Assembly: GCA_964020085.1 (NCBI GenBank)
Contig: OZ026608.1
Span: 3,284,981-3,348,980 of the forward strand
Length of the DNA: 64,000 nt
Direction of reading: 5' to 3'
Origin: Micromussa lordhowensis
Taxonomy: Eukaryota > Cnidaria > Anthozoa > Scleractinia > Lobophylliidae
The notes under the pieces are model-generated. The model made no database searches. It had not been told where the DNA came from and saw only the letters and a list, made by a program, of their open reading frames with translations. Within the stretch, counting starts at the first letter, position 1. Each line of letters starts with the position of its first letter. The position numbers and the translations under genes are program-made. Below are positions 30,479 through 41,939 of the stretch, one piece after another.

Positions 30479-32011
30479 ATGTGTCTGTGGGCGAGACGTA
30501 GAAGGTCACCACTCGTGTCGAAATGCGGAGTGACGCTTGGCATAAAGATTTGTGTTGTTTTGAGCATTTTTATTATGTACCACCTGCTTTATGAAGAAGA
30601 CAGGCAAACTTCACCAGGCATTATACAAAAGAAGCTTCAATCACTGCCAGTATCGAATCTTCACAGTATCGCCATTGAAAAAGCCTCGCAATTTTTTGGT
30701 CGAGTGAAGAACCACTCCTCAACGAGCGCACCGAACAATATTAATCTGAGTAATCGGTCCATAATCGATTATTCGGCCGATGGAGCAAAACATAACCTCA
30801 AGTTTCTCTTTGTCTTACACCATTACGAACAACTTACGAAGACCACAGAAAATTTGTTCCAGTTAGCTGCGGTTGCGAAACAAATTGGCCGTGTGATTGT
30901 GGAACCTTTTGTTCGAGATTCTAGAATGTGTGGTCTGCCTTACGGTTGGTCAGGACAACTACGGACTGAAAGCCGAAGATTTTATCCACTGGCGATTTAT
31001 TTCGATGTAAAATTTGTGAAAAATTTGCTCATCAATTCTCACTATGCGCGGATGGTAAAATTGGAAACTTTTAAACGCGAATGTCGATCAAGTGCTGCAA
31101 ACACTACATTGTTGCATTTTTTGTTCAATGATCGCAAAAGAGACGAAATGAAAAAGTGGTACAAGATATCGGCCACGATGTATCAAAAGATTGAAGAGGC
31201 CTTGAAAAAATCCGGTTGGTGTGAATGTAATTTTATTGATAGAGGTCTCGATTTTTCTGACAGAATTGGTGATTTTCAAGCTGGGAGGCAAATTTGCATA
31301 GATGCCGAGAAAGTCAAAAGCCTTCAATTATTTAAAACTGAAATTCTTAAAGGAGATAAATGTGTAGCTATTATTCATTGGCGAGGACTTGGCAAGGACA
31401 GAAGCCATTTCAAACCGGAAGTGGATGAGAGCAGCCGGAAGTTGGTATATTCGCTACCATCAAGTGAACTCGTTATTTCCGTAGCTAGTAATATCGTTGA
31501 TTCGATTGGCGAGGAGTTCATTTCGATCCATATTCGATCTGAACGACAAATTCAGTGGTATGGTTTTGAAAGATTGTCATTATGCCTCAAAACCTTAGTG
31601 GAAAAGGTTGGAGCGCTCAAGCAAAAGTACAAAATCAAGCAAGTTTTCCTTTCGTCGGATTTTACTCGTTTTGGGTCAGACACTTTACATTCGTTGACAG
31701 CGCAGAACATTACACTGATTAACAAAATAAAACAAATACAGAGGTTCTTATCGAAAACTTTAAAACCCACGACATACAATCCAAGATCAGGTGATCCAAT
31801 GATTATGGATAGTGGTATTGTTGCACTTACAGAAAAGAATGTCCTAATAGGGGGGTCACACCTAATGACTATTGGATCTGGGACATTCCAACAGTGGATT
31901 GTTGATGCTTTTATAGAAAAGAAATCAAGTGTTGACAAGCAGAACTACTGGACAGTTACAAGGATTTGCCACAAAGCTGAAGACAAGATGAATAACTACA
32001 ACCCTAGCTGA
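30479..32011 (+). CDS. Putative O-fucosyltransferase-like type II membrane glycosyltransferase
   Basis: A single-exon protein of 510 residues. A basic cap (ARRRRS) and one hydrophobic anchor at about 17-38 (GVTLGIKICVVLSIFIMYHLL) predict a Golgi or ER type II protein, followed by a Ser/Asn-rich stem to about 100. The domain has features of the GDP-fucose O-fucosyltransferase superfamily: a substrate-side start LKFLFVLHHYEQ with LAAVAKQIGRVIVEPF, a central WRGLGKDRSHF, FISIHIRSER with His351-x-Arg353 as the probable sugar-nucleotide HxR motif, FLSSDFTRFG, and a C-terminal IVALTEKNVLIGGSHL then GSGTFQQW. Overall similarity is distant and I rely on motif order, so another GT-B glycosyltransferase is possible. 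It sits between the sulfotransferases and the lipid phosphatases on the same strand. A MITE begins 11 nt after the stop. A possible AATAAA is at 33007-33012. Confidence 0.6.
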   Translation: MCLWARRRRSPLVSKCGVTLGIKICVVLSIFIMYHLLYEEDRQTSPGIIQKKLQSLPVSNLHSIAIEKASQFFGRVKNHSSTSAPNNINLSNRSIIDYSADGAKHNLKFLFVLHHYEQLTKTTENLFQLAAVAKQIGRVIVEPFVRDSRMCGLPYGWSGQLRTESRRFYPLAIYFDVKFVKNLLINSHYARMVKLETFKRECRSSAANTTLLHFLFNDRKRDEMKKWYKISATMYQKIEEALKKSGWCECNFIDRGLDFSDRIGDFQAGRQICIDAEKVKSLQLFKTEILKGDKCVAIIHWRGLGKDRSHFKPEVDESSRKLVYSLPSSELVISVASNIVDSIGEEFISIHIRSERQIQWYGFERLSLCLKTLVEKVGALKQKYKIKQVFLSSDFTRFGSDTLHSLTAQNITLINKIKQIQRFLSKTLKPTTYNPRSGDPMIMDSGIVALTEKNVLIGGSHLMTIGSGTFQQWIVDAFIEKKSSVDKQNYWTVTRICHKAEDKMNNYNPS

Positions 32012-32021
32012 TTGTTACAGA

Positions 32022-32262
32022 ATAGACCATTTTACAGTTGTCTGCTCAATGACCTGGCCTTTCAATGGCAGTGAGGCTGGAAGTGACCTTGTTCTGATAC
32101 AGACCTCACTGCTTTTGTTGTGTAAATCAAGTTGTTCTAATGCTAATTAGGTGTATTTACATGAAAAAAGCAGAAAGCTCTGTATCAGAGCAAGGTCACA
32201 TCCAGACTCGCTGCCATTCATAGGCCAGGTAACTCAGCACACAACTGAAAAATGGTCCATTG
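32022..32262. repeat. MITE forming the proximal 3' UTR of the fucosyltransferase-like gene
   Basis: ATAGACCATTTTACAGTTGT at 32022 mirrors ACAACTGAAAAATGGTCCAT ending at 32260. The arms continue inward (CAATGACCTGGCCTTTCAATG against CATTCATAGGCCAGGTAAC; AGTGACCTTGTTCTGATACAG against CTGTATCAGAGCAAGGTCAC), so nearly the whole element is a hairpin. Confidence 0.85.
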
Positions 32263-32633
32263 TGTAACCATGGTTACAGTATAACTTACTTGATGATTGC
32301 TAACATTCAGTGGCTAGGTGGGTGTTGTTGGATAAGAAAGGGGTATTTAAAGGTATAAATTCTAAGCAACAAGGTTTTCTCCTTACGTTACTGTTAAATA
32401 ACTGGTAAATCCCAAGAGAACAAATCAAAACAAAAAACAATGATTCTTCGGGTAGCCTTGGTCAAGTTGAAACTCTCAACTATCGTACAAAATTAATTTT
32501 TAGTGGGCATGCATGGAAGTCTCAGGATTAAAAGTTGCTTGCATATATAGATGTTTAGATTGTTTCTAAAATTAATATCTTTCCGTTAAATTACAAGTAT
32601 CAATATTTTCCTTAGCTTACTAGTCTTGTTTTT

Positions 32634-32694
32634 GCATTTTCAGTTAATTTATTCTAAGCAAATAATTTGCTTAGAATAAATTAACTGAAAATGC
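32634..32694. repeat. Perfect 61-bp palindrome (30-bp arms, 1-nt centre)
   Basis: GCATTTTCAGTTAATTTATT begins the left arm; the right arm 32665-32694 is its exact reverse complement, with a single A at 32664 between them. Base composition is A+T-rich. Such near-spacerless palindromes are cruciform-prone and usually lose symmetry quickly. Confidence 0.95.
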
Positions 32695-33754
32695 CCAAAA
32701 ATAATTATTATTTTTGGAGCATCTAGCACTTTCCTTCCTAAAAAGCAACCTGCTCCATTAAAAATACCCTCATTTAATAATAATTGTGTTTTCTATAAAT
32801 TATTCGCACCTAATTCCAACAGGTAACACTGTCACAAAAAGGCCCTTGACAGCATATAACTCTTTTTCAACATCTTGGTAAGAGGTAGAGATGTACAATA
32901 TTAATATTTGCTAGAGAATTCAATTTTATTGAATAGCTTTAATGTAAGACAAAAAGAAAGTTCCAATATTAGCAGTCAAAAAACAATTATTTATATTTTT
33001 CCAAAAAATAAAAGAATAGCAACTGGGACAGAGTAAATTATAAACAAAAGGCAGAATATAATGTAAGAAAATTTATTTAACTAAAGAGAACTATGCTGAA
33101 CTGCTCTTGAGAAAAGCATCAAGCAAAGTTACGACTGTAAAGAAGTAGCTTAAATCAAGGAAATTTACAATATTCTTTATTTGAATTATGTGTTCAACAT
33201 ATTCCATTAAAGTACTTTACGAATACAGAATGTCAGACATAACAGAAACCTCCAGTAACCCTTTGCCATTAATTCCAGCTCTCAATGGTATCAAATCAGC
33301 TTTCTGACTTTTTCCCTGACTTTTCTTCTTGAAAATGTCACAATTATTCCCCATCTGATGACTCAAAATAAAATTCCCAGACTTTACTCAGACCTCCAAC
33401 ATTTTTTCCCCTGACATTTTCCTAACCTGTGACAACCCTGCATGGAAAAGATGTGTTAGTATCAATACCTCTCTCCATGCAGGAAGCAAGGAGCATAAAC
33501 GATTACCAGCAGATTTAACTTTTAACTGTTATCCATTCTCAGGGCAGGCACAGCAAATCCTATACTCACTTTGTGGTCTGCAAAGCAGATAAGCTGTCAA
33601 AGTGTGGCCACATTGGAAATCAATTTGTCAATCAATTCAATGGGCCAAATGACACTTACACAGGGAGGAGAGGGGGGTGTGACTTACTGTATGGGTGGGG
33701 TGGTACTCCCACCAAGGTCTTCAAATCCTTTCTAACCAAACTGGCTTTGCTTGC
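32695..33754. other. Intergenic, no gene recognised
   Basis: Contains a candidate poly(A) signal (33007-33012) and low-complexity TTTCCCTGACTTTTC-like sequence near 33308-33330. Confidence 0.35.
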
Positions 33755-34060
33755 AAAGTCTGCTTGCGAGCCATGTAGCCGATCAGGCTGGCACTGATCA
33801 CCAGTTTCAGTTGCATTAAGTGACTAGAAGTATTTCTACTCCACACTGGATGTATGCTAGTCCAACATAGAATTACTCCCAGCATGAAATATTTTGCAGG
33901 TACCCATTTATACTCCTTGGACAGTGGGTGGAGAGAGGCACTATGAGAGTAAAGTGTCTTGCCCAAGAACACAACACAAGCTGGTCCTCAGCCAGGGCTC
34001 CAACCTGGACTTCTCAATCCAGAGATGAGTGCACTAACCATGAGGTCACCGCACCTTCCC
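33755..34060 (-). mobile_element. tRNA-related SINE, copy A
   Basis: On the minus strand it starts GGAAGGTGCGGTGACCTCAT and TTAGTGCACTCATC, passes CTTGGGCAAGACACTTTACTC, and ends near AGCTAC/TCGCAAGCAGACT. It matches 40193-40490 (+) and 43904-44196 (-) along its whole length. The B-box region is degraded here. Confidence 0.75.
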
Positions 34061-34751
34061 ACCCATAGAACCAAATACCGAAGGAACTCTTCTAAGGTAT
34101 TCATTCTAACAAACTGTGGTAAATGGGGGGATGATGATTGGCTACGGGATTGCTTTTAGGGGGGGGGGGGAGGTGCTTCTTACTCTTAAATCTTTGGTAA
34201 AGATCAAGGAAGGAGGCTCTGTATTGACAAGTATTAAGGAGTAAAAAAGGCTAGAGATGGATTAGCAGGTCTAGCAGCTGATGAAACTTTTTAATTGGCA
34301 ACATTTGCATTGCTGTTGTTGTTTTAGTTTGCTTAAATAAACTCACCGTTATACATGTTTTTGTTGTGCCAGGCTTTGGTATTGAATGTCCTACATATTG
34401 CTAAATTAATTACAACTCAACATGTGAATACTTAGCTACGTATATAAGAAATGACCATAAGTATTTTCTTGTAAGCGCGAAGATCGAGTAGCATAGTACC
34501 AAAAAGGCAATGATTTGAGTCGGCCTTGGAAGTCTAGTTTCACTAGCTCTTCAATGGTACAAGTAGAATGGTTAAAATAGACATATAGTTAATTTAATAC
34601 TCACGTTAGAGGGAATATGGAAATAAAATGACCAAAACAAGCAACAAAACCCACCAAACGGATATACCACACTACCCCATGGAAGTAGACAGAAGTCTGG
34701 GTAGGACCTGAGTCGCGAGAGCATGAAAACTAGATCTTCAAAACACGAAAA
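34061..34751. other. Intergenic, upstream of PLPP-A
   Basis: A poly(G) run at 34157-34172. No gene. Confidence 0.4.
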
Positions 34752-34768
34752 ATGGCGGCAATTTGTGG
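34752..34768 (+). other. Candidate 5' exon end with overlapping uORF for PLPP-A
   Basis: ATGGCGGCAATTTGTGG is followed by a consensus donor GTAAGT at 34769. The acceptor at 34980 (TTATTTTGTTTCAG) begins the exon holding the PLPP-A start. If spliced, the ATG at 34752 opens a 22-codon frame that ends out of frame just past the PLPP-A ATG, i.e. an overlapping uORF. Confidence 0.3.
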
Positions 34769-34998
34769 GTAAGTGTTTTTGCATTAAAATGGAAAAATGT
34801 CCAAATATTGTCCGACATTAGCATATTCTAGTTTAACCAGTCGTCTGGATGAATTAATAACATCGGTTTAAAGTCCTACAGAAAGTGAAAGATAACGATC
34901 CAATCGTTTTTCTCGTCACGATATAACCTTCGTCCGATTTTGACACATTGTTAATTTCAACGTGATTTATTTTGTTTCAGTACATCGCGCTGCTTGAA

Positions 34999-37900
34999 AT
35001 GGCAAATACACGTCAAATACGATGGCATTTGATCATGGATATTGTTTGCCTTGTCGTACTGGGGATTGCAGACATGTTGTTTCACGTAATCCCTATAAAA
35101 CCATCTCACAGGGGATTTTTTTGTGACGATAAAAGCTTGCAGAAGCCATTCCAAAAAGAAACCATTCCAACATGGCTTACGATTATCGTCGGTTTCTTTG
35201 TGACGATTCCTGTGGTAAGAGAGCTTAAATTTATTTATCTAGATCTTCGTTCAATTGACGTTCTATTTGCTTACTGAAGAGGGTTTACTTAACCCGTGAA
35301 ACAAGATCTACTAGCTACTATATACTAATCTGTCATTTAAGCCTGTAGCCATGTACAAACAAATTGTAAAGTATTTCAACAAAACGATTCCTCTCTGGAA
35401 GCGATTAAGCTGAAATTTATTTACGCTTAAGCTTTACGATTTGTTTCATGATAAAGAAAAATCATTGCGAGTGAGGCATAAGTTTGTATATTGCTTTATA
35501 CAAAACAGCATACTCTACTTTTCATCAGTTTAGTTGAACTTAAGTACGTTATAAAGTTTAGTCGCGCTTTTATAGGAAGCCTATATCGTAGCATAGTGGT
35601 CGTAGCTGAAAAGTTTATACGCTGTGTTCCGAGTGAAGTGGTAATTGTGCGTTCTTTGTTAAAGTACACAATGCCTTTTTTATTATTTGAACAGTACAAG
35701 TTCTGACCCCCTTTTGTTGTGCAAACTCACAGCTGTGCAGTCCCTCCCAAACTTTTCATGCCCTCCATACGCTTTACTTGCAAATTAAACCCCTTGAGTT
35801 TAGAAATATTATTACTGTCTTTTAACGAGTTGGAAATGTGCTTCAACAAAACATTTTACACTGAAACTGAGATATTGATCATTAATTCAAATTATTATTC
35901 TATAACAGAATGAATGGGCACTGTGCATGCAATATTGTTGATTGCTTGGTTATTTAATTAAAATAACTCCAATGCATAAACAGGTTTGTATTTTTAATAT
36001 TTACCAGTCACATCAGGGTGATCTAGTCATATTGTGGTATAGCTCTACTAAATTTCAGATCCATAGCTCTAATATTCAAGTTGCAAAGAATTATTTAATT
36101 CTATTTATTCATTTTATAGAGCAGTTTACAACTGAGTGTCGTAAAACCCAAACCAAACCAGTTACTTACCAGTTAGACTACTCAGCCAATCTCAAACTGT
36201 AGTAAAACAAAACCAAAGTAATTGTCTAATTACTTTTGACACTCAATAGAAGTTGAAAACTGCTCTATCTTGTTTGTGACTAGCTACTTTTTAATTTGTT
36301 TCTTTATTCATTTATTTTTTAGATGATTATTTGTGAAGCAGTAAATGCAAGATCCAAGAGAAGAAAAAATGAAAAAGAACTCAGCAAGATCAGTGTCAAA
36401 TGCGGGCCATTGAAATGGAATCCATCACCCTGGCAGAGAAGGTGATCATGGCTCTCTTATGTATTGACTAATTGCCCTCAATGTTATCTTATAGCCTCAG
36501 TACACATACGAGATCTTAATATATTTTAAAGACAGTATAGAATTAATTAAAAAGCAGGATTATCACAAGTCAGAAAAAATAGTCTGTGAAAAAAAAATCA
36601 CCCAAGGCCAGATAATTTATTGTCTTATCAGGGAAATATTTCTTAATGTCTTTTCAAAATGAAAAAGTGAAGAAAATTAGGAAGTTTATCATAAGATCAG
36701 CAGTTTTTGAAATTGTTGATCAATAAAAATACTATTTTTTGCTAAGGAAATTGAAAGTGTAATGTTTTTTTGTTTTTCATGTACATTATATTTTTGTCCA
36801 AAATGATTCCTGTTTTCTTGTCAGGGAAACGTCAATACATTTTTGCTCTCTTATCGCTTTTTTTAAGTTAATGATTTTCTTTCTTCTCATCACGTCTCTC
36901 TCTATAACATTTTGACGAATGGAAAAGTTCCCATTTACTGTGTGGCACTTGTACTTATAAACAGGACAAGTGAATTTAAGTTCTCACATGCACATGACAA
37001 GTGCCATAATGTTTAAAAAAAGTTCCAAACTTTTCAGGCTTTAAACCCTTCATCAGTGGAAAAGTCAAATCAATTTGGCTTTTCTCATTGAAGGGCTTGG
37101 CTCATTAAAGATAATGAATTCTCATTGAAAGGAGAACTTTGTTGTGTACTGCTCACTTTTCAGAGCGATTTTCTGTGTCTTCATGTTTGGCTTTGGTGCA
37201 CTTGTTACAAACCTGTTTACCGACATGGGTAAAGCAACAGTTGGAAGGCTGCGACCATACTTTATTACAATCTGCAAACCTAATAAAACCCTAGCGAACT
37301 GTAGTCAAGGTTATATTACGGAGGACATTTGTACTGGGGACCCCAAAGATGTTTTAGAAGCCAGGTCAGTAGTTTGATACAAAACATCTACTTGCTAAAA
37401 GTCCCTTGGCCCACCTGCCAAATTTATTTATTTATTTATTTAGCTTCGCCTAACTAGAATACAATCTATTTACATGAATACATGAAAATTATTAGGCAGG
37501 GAGACCACTACAGCCTAACCAATTACAGTGGATCCCTCGTTAATTATAAAAAGAAAACATTATATTATCATGGATGTATGTATGGATGTTAATAATAATT
37601 ATTGATTGTATATGTTGCATATAAAAATATTCATTGTACATATATTTCCTTTTATAATCCAATTTATTTTTACCCATGATTAATTTGAAGTGACGTTATC
37701 ATAGGAATCTTGAAGGAGGGGATGGATCTAGTCAACTATGTATATTAATTCTAGGTAAAAGTTATTTATGGAGTTGTAGGCACAAACAAATCAAACCATC
37801 AATTAGTCACTTTGAGAGAATTCTTGAAAAGAAATATGAAACTGAAAAATATATTGCTTTCAAATCGAATAGAACTATTTCTTTCCGCGATAAATGGAAA

Positions 37901-40118
37901 TCCTATGAAGAATTGCTTTTAAGTGGCTGATTAATCAATTCTTCACTTTTAGCTTATTATCTAGAACTACCTTGTAAGTAATTTAATTTTAATTAATAAA
38001 TGTACTTAAGATAATGTATACAAGCAATTAATTAAACTAAGTAATTTAACTAAGTAATTTAATATGAAAACGTTCTATATAAGATCTATAATAAGTACAC
38101 ACGTGTATACATATATAAAGGAAAATTGTAAAATAATAATGGATATAAGGAATAAAATGTTAAAATTCAAAAAAAAAAAAGATCAATTTGAAGTAAACTT
38201 TATCAGAAAATAAATCTGTCCAGATTTATTCATTTTCAAGTCTCCAAAAAATTCACAGAACCTGGCAGCAATAAAACATATTTATTATATTCAAGGCCCA
38301 TATAGTGTCTCAACTTGACATAGTTATGTCCATTAAAACTAGCCCCAGCCTTAACTCAATTCATGTATATTAAAGCAAGGGAAAATTCGATTTAATATAA
38401 TAGATGATTTAGCCTGTGAACACAGATGTATTTTGGGCTGTGGCCTGTCTCCGCCAAAAGTTTTTTCTGCATAGGCAAGCAACAGCCAGAAATACGTCTG
38501 CACGTGCAGGCTATAGATGATTTGAAGTATTTTACTTTTTTGTACCGGCAGTTGCGGCAGTTTGTAAAAATATGGTTGTGATTTGTTTCATTTTTAGGTT
38601 CTCTTTCCCTTCAGCTCATGCCTCATTTTCGGCTTATTCCATGGTATTTCTAGCTGTAAGTATTCAATTTTTGATAATACTACCAAAAGCCTTATCAAGC
38701 TCTTACAAAGAGAAGCTTAATCACTTAGTTTTGGCTAGTTTCAAAGCATTTGAAGACAAGTCCTCAAAATTCTTAATATATTTTGATAAAAAAGTCAATC
38801 TATCTCAGGTCTTTTCCAAGCTGAACATCTTACAAGTAACCTTTGATATTATTGTGCATAAAAATGTGTTATGCTGCCCTACTCCTGATAATAAACAAAT
38901 GAATCTGGTGTGGATCCCGGATTTTAGGAGTGGGGGTTTGATGTAAGGCAGCATCTCAGTAGGGGGCTCAGGAGGCATCCTCCCCCGGAAAAGTTTTAAA
39001 TTTCAAGTCCTCGGAAACACGCTTTCTGCCATTGTGAAGCAAAGTCTTGTTTTAATATCTCTCAGCAGAATGTTTTAATATCTCTCAAAGGTGGAAACAG
39101 TGTCATTTGATTAATTCATCCAGGGTTGCTTCTTCAATTGTACTATTTTTTTTTAAATTGCAGCTATATCTAGAATCTTCAATGCCAACAAAACGAAGCA
39201 ACTTAGTGAAGCCATTTCTTCAAGTGGCTTTCCTGTCATTAGGACTTCTTTGTGCGTTGTCACGGATATTTGATTACTGGCATCACTGGGGAGATGTGTT
39301 GGTCGGCATGTTTCTTGGTGCTATTGTGGCTTTCTTTATTGTGAGTTATCTGACATTTTAGAGATGGACCACTATTTTGTTGAGGTGGGGAATGTGCAAT
39401 TTCAATTTCAAAAAAATTCATGCACAACAAAAACTGCTGAAAAAGGGGGGAGCCACGGGAAAAAAATTGAGTAAGTGCTTTGTACCATCCAGGTACTGTG
39501 TTATTTGATGTTAAAAAATTCTTGCACAATTTATTGCCCCAGAAAATTGTCCAACCCCCCATCCCCCTCAAAAAAAATAATGGTCTGTCCCTTAGTGTCA
39601 TGTTGCATGTTGTATTTCATCTCTTACAAACATGTTGTAATGTGTAGTTCCAGGAAAAATCCATACCACTGCAACAGAGTTCATGTTGGAAACTCTGAGA
39701 GGAAAGGGGGAGGGTCCTCAAAGCCAAGGTTTTTATGAAGATGGACCTATTCCCAAAGGTCCATTGAGTAAAAAATTCAAGCAGGAAAATAGCTAAATTT
39801 GATTGTTCAAGCATAGCTTCATACAATTGAAGTCCTGTCTGGAACTTTAAATACTATCAAATTTTATCCACAATAGGCAAGACGAATTTAAAATTGAAGT
39901 TTTTAGTCAGCAGATGAACTATAATAATTTCTGTCAATTAAATACTGACATGCTTGTGGTTATCTTTATTCCAGACATTCCGATCCCTGAGGCTGTTTGC
40001 CTATCCCCATTGTCCTAAGTGCAATGGCATTGATGAACCGGACATCATACACAGAAATGCAGAAACACAAAGTGAAGAAGAAGGACAGCTGAATGGTGAA
40101 AGTGCTATTCCACTATAG
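34999..40118 (+). CDS. Phospholipid phosphatase, PAP2/LPP family (PLPP-A), six coding exons
   Basis: Coding exons 34999-35214, 36323-36441, 37164-37364, 38598-38655, 39164-39340 and 39975-40118; all introns are GT-AG and the frame closes at 915 nt, 304 residues. The protein has six predicted membrane segments. The family dephosphorylates lipid phosphates such as phosphatidate, LPA and S1P at the plasma membrane or ER. N-terminal FHVIPIKPSHRGFFCDD resembles LPPs. C1 (KxxxxxxRP) is KATVGRLRP in exon 3. C2 is FPSAHASFS in exon 4, with Ala where PSGH/SGH is normal; the His is kept. C3 (SRxxxxxHxxxD) is SRIFDYWHHWGD in exon 5, intact. Glycosylation-type sites NKT and NCS lie in the C1-C2 loop with paired cysteines. 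The acidic tail ends AIPL. The start is 18 nt after an acceptor at 34980, so a 5' UTR intron is likely. A possible AATAAA is at 41894-41899. Confidence 0.93.
36119..36265. repeat. Short MITE copy (GAGCGGTTTTCA family) in PLPP-A intron 1
   Basis: TA-flanked: left GAGCAGTTTACAACTGAGTG, right ACACTCAATAGAAGTTGAAA then ACTGCTC. It is 147 nt long, an internally deleted relative of 50950-51221. Confidence 0.8.
37417..37445. repeat. (ATTT)n simple repeat in PLPP-A intron 3
   Basis: Short run of ATTT units, followed by A+T-rich DNA containing a LINE remnant. Confidence 0.8.
37712..37930 (+). pseudogene. L1/Tx1-type LINE C-terminal remnant in PLPP-A intron 3
   Basis: The frame reads GSSQLCILILGKSYLWSCRH, then HFERILEKKYETEKYIAF and ISFRDKWKSYEELL before a stop. 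ILGKYYLWSCR and LKxKYETEKY are typical of the extreme C-terminus of L1/Tx1-like ORF2 proteins. Only this tail survives. Confidence 0.6.
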
Positions 40119-40192
40119 CAGGCCTTGTAGATATGTTCCTCAGAAGGATACTCTTTAGTATATTAACCCCTGTTTATTATACAGTATGACTT

Positions 40193-40490
40193 AGGGAGGC
40201 GGAGTGGCATGAGGTTAATGTGCTCGACTCCTGAGCGAGCGGTCCGGGTTCGAGCCCTGGCTGGGTACATTGTGTTCTTGGGCAAGACACTTTACTCTCA
40301 AAGTGCCTCTCTCCACCCAGGTGTTTAAATGGGTACCGGCAAATTTAATGCTGGAGGTAACCCTGCGATGGGCTAGCATCCCATCCAGGGGGGAGTAACC
40401 ATACTCCTAGTCGCTTCATGCTACTGAAACCAGGATAAGCTCTGGCCTGATGAACCACTTGGCTAGTATGCAGACTTTACATACCTTTTT
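40193..40490 (+). mobile_element. tRNA-related SINE, copy B (best preserved)
   Basis: The head AGGGAGGCGGAGTGGCATGA carries a recognisable B box, GGGTTCGAGCCCTGG (40247-40261). The conserved middle is GTTCTTGGGCAAGACACTTT, and the body shares CCTGCGATGGGCTAGCATCCC with the other copies. It lies 75 nt after the PLPP-A stop, probably inside its 3' UTR. Confidence 0.8.
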
Positions 40491-40494
40491 ATGG

Positions 40495-40755
40495 CTTGTT
40501 CCATGAGTGGGCAAGATGAACTGAATCCTGCACTGTGACTGGCTACCTGAGTGGGCAAGATAGTGCTATGTTGCCCGCTCAGGATTACACGCTGTGTACT
40601 GCAAGAAAATAGTGTTCTTTGTCCATATAATAAATCCTTTGTTGATCAAGCTTGTTTGGTCAGGATGGCTGGATGTTTTGCCTGATTCCCTTTTTGTGTG
40701 TTTGGACCTCATCACCTGAGCCATCTTGACCTCACGCTTGGGCAATAACCCAGGC
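40495..40755 (-). repeat. MITE related to the hairpin element at 54025-54179
   Basis: Shares GGGCAAGAT, TAATAAATCCTTTGTTGATC, AAGCTTGTTTGGTCA, GATGGCTGGAT and GCCATCTTGACCTCA with 54000-54325 in mirrored arrangement. The stem is decayed. Confidence 0.6.
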
Positions 40756-41893
40756 ATTCATCATCTGTATTTTTCCAACATACTTTTTTAGTGGGTTGTG
40801 CTACAGTGTCCACAAGACAAATCCCAGTGATTTTCCATATTCTCATTTTTTTTATTTACAGAAGCCAAATAGTTTTAACTGATTTTTAGTTCATATACCA
40901 TTTTTATTATATATTGAAGCAGAAGTGGATTTAAAATAATTAACTTAGTAATAACAAAATCAACTTTTTCAATGCTGTGTGTTAAAACATCAAACTCATT
41001 GACTGATGCAAAAGGGACGAAGAGAAAGGTGAAGGGCACCTGAGGCTTCCAACCATCTGGGCAATAGACTGTTTTCAATATTATTTAAATTTTAACGGCT
41101 TGGGAATGAGGTCTAGATCAGGACACAAACAAAGGGAATTGATTGAACATGTTTATTCATTTCTCTTGTTCGTGCCTCTAGACCTTGCTATCAAGCTGAT
41201 TTTTAATGTATCAAAAGTAGTATATTAAATTTCATAATTGGGGAGTTGTTTATATTGCAGGGTTCTATTAATTGTTTTGTCAAATTGCTGTGAGATTTTC
41301 ATTCTTAAGCAGCTTTTGTATTTTAGAAGAGTTTTGAAAGAATTTGTCTTGGGTATGTTTGGAACAAGTGACATTTTCTAAAAAAAATATTATTAACTTA
41401 TGTTCTGATCAATACTTTTGTAAAAAGAGACAGAAAATGTCTGGTCCAGTCATGTGCTACAAATTTATCACATAATATACTTCAGAGACTACTATTTCCT
41501 TTAGTTATTCTTGTGTACATTTTGGTTAATTTCCTAGTGTGTTAAAAGTTAGAACTGGTTGTCGTTGCAGACAGACAGACCTTTACTTTTTTAATTTCAG
41601 TCAGTGAGTTGAATGATATTTATCTCTCACATGCACCAGACTATTTAATAATTTATGATAAGGCTTACTTATTTGTAGCATAGTTTAAATTGCATTATTT
41701 TTAGCATTGCACCCTTATTTAACTTCACCAGCACTTTCTGGATGCAAACTATTTGGAATTATTTATTACACCCGTTATTGTATGATAATCTAATTATGTA
41801 TATTTTTATGGTGTTTTTATGCTCTCCAAATGAAAATACTATTTATAATAAGTTCAACTACAGCACTAAACTAATGTGTAATAATGCTTAAAT

Positions 41894-41899
41894 AATAAA
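41894..41899 (+). terminator. Candidate poly(A) signal for PLPP-A
   Basis: AATAAA about 1.78 kb after the PLPP-A stop, followed by an A-rich stretch. Position only; there is no transcript evidence. Confidence 0.35.
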
Positions 41900-41939
41900 C
41901 AAAAAATATACTTTTATTTACCCTCAGCAGTGTTTATAG

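Noticed and set aside
38572..38946. 124-codon frame as a PAP2 gene of its own
   Set aside because: Only 38598-38655 is coding (PLPP-A exon 4); the rest is intron read-through past a good GTAAGT donor.
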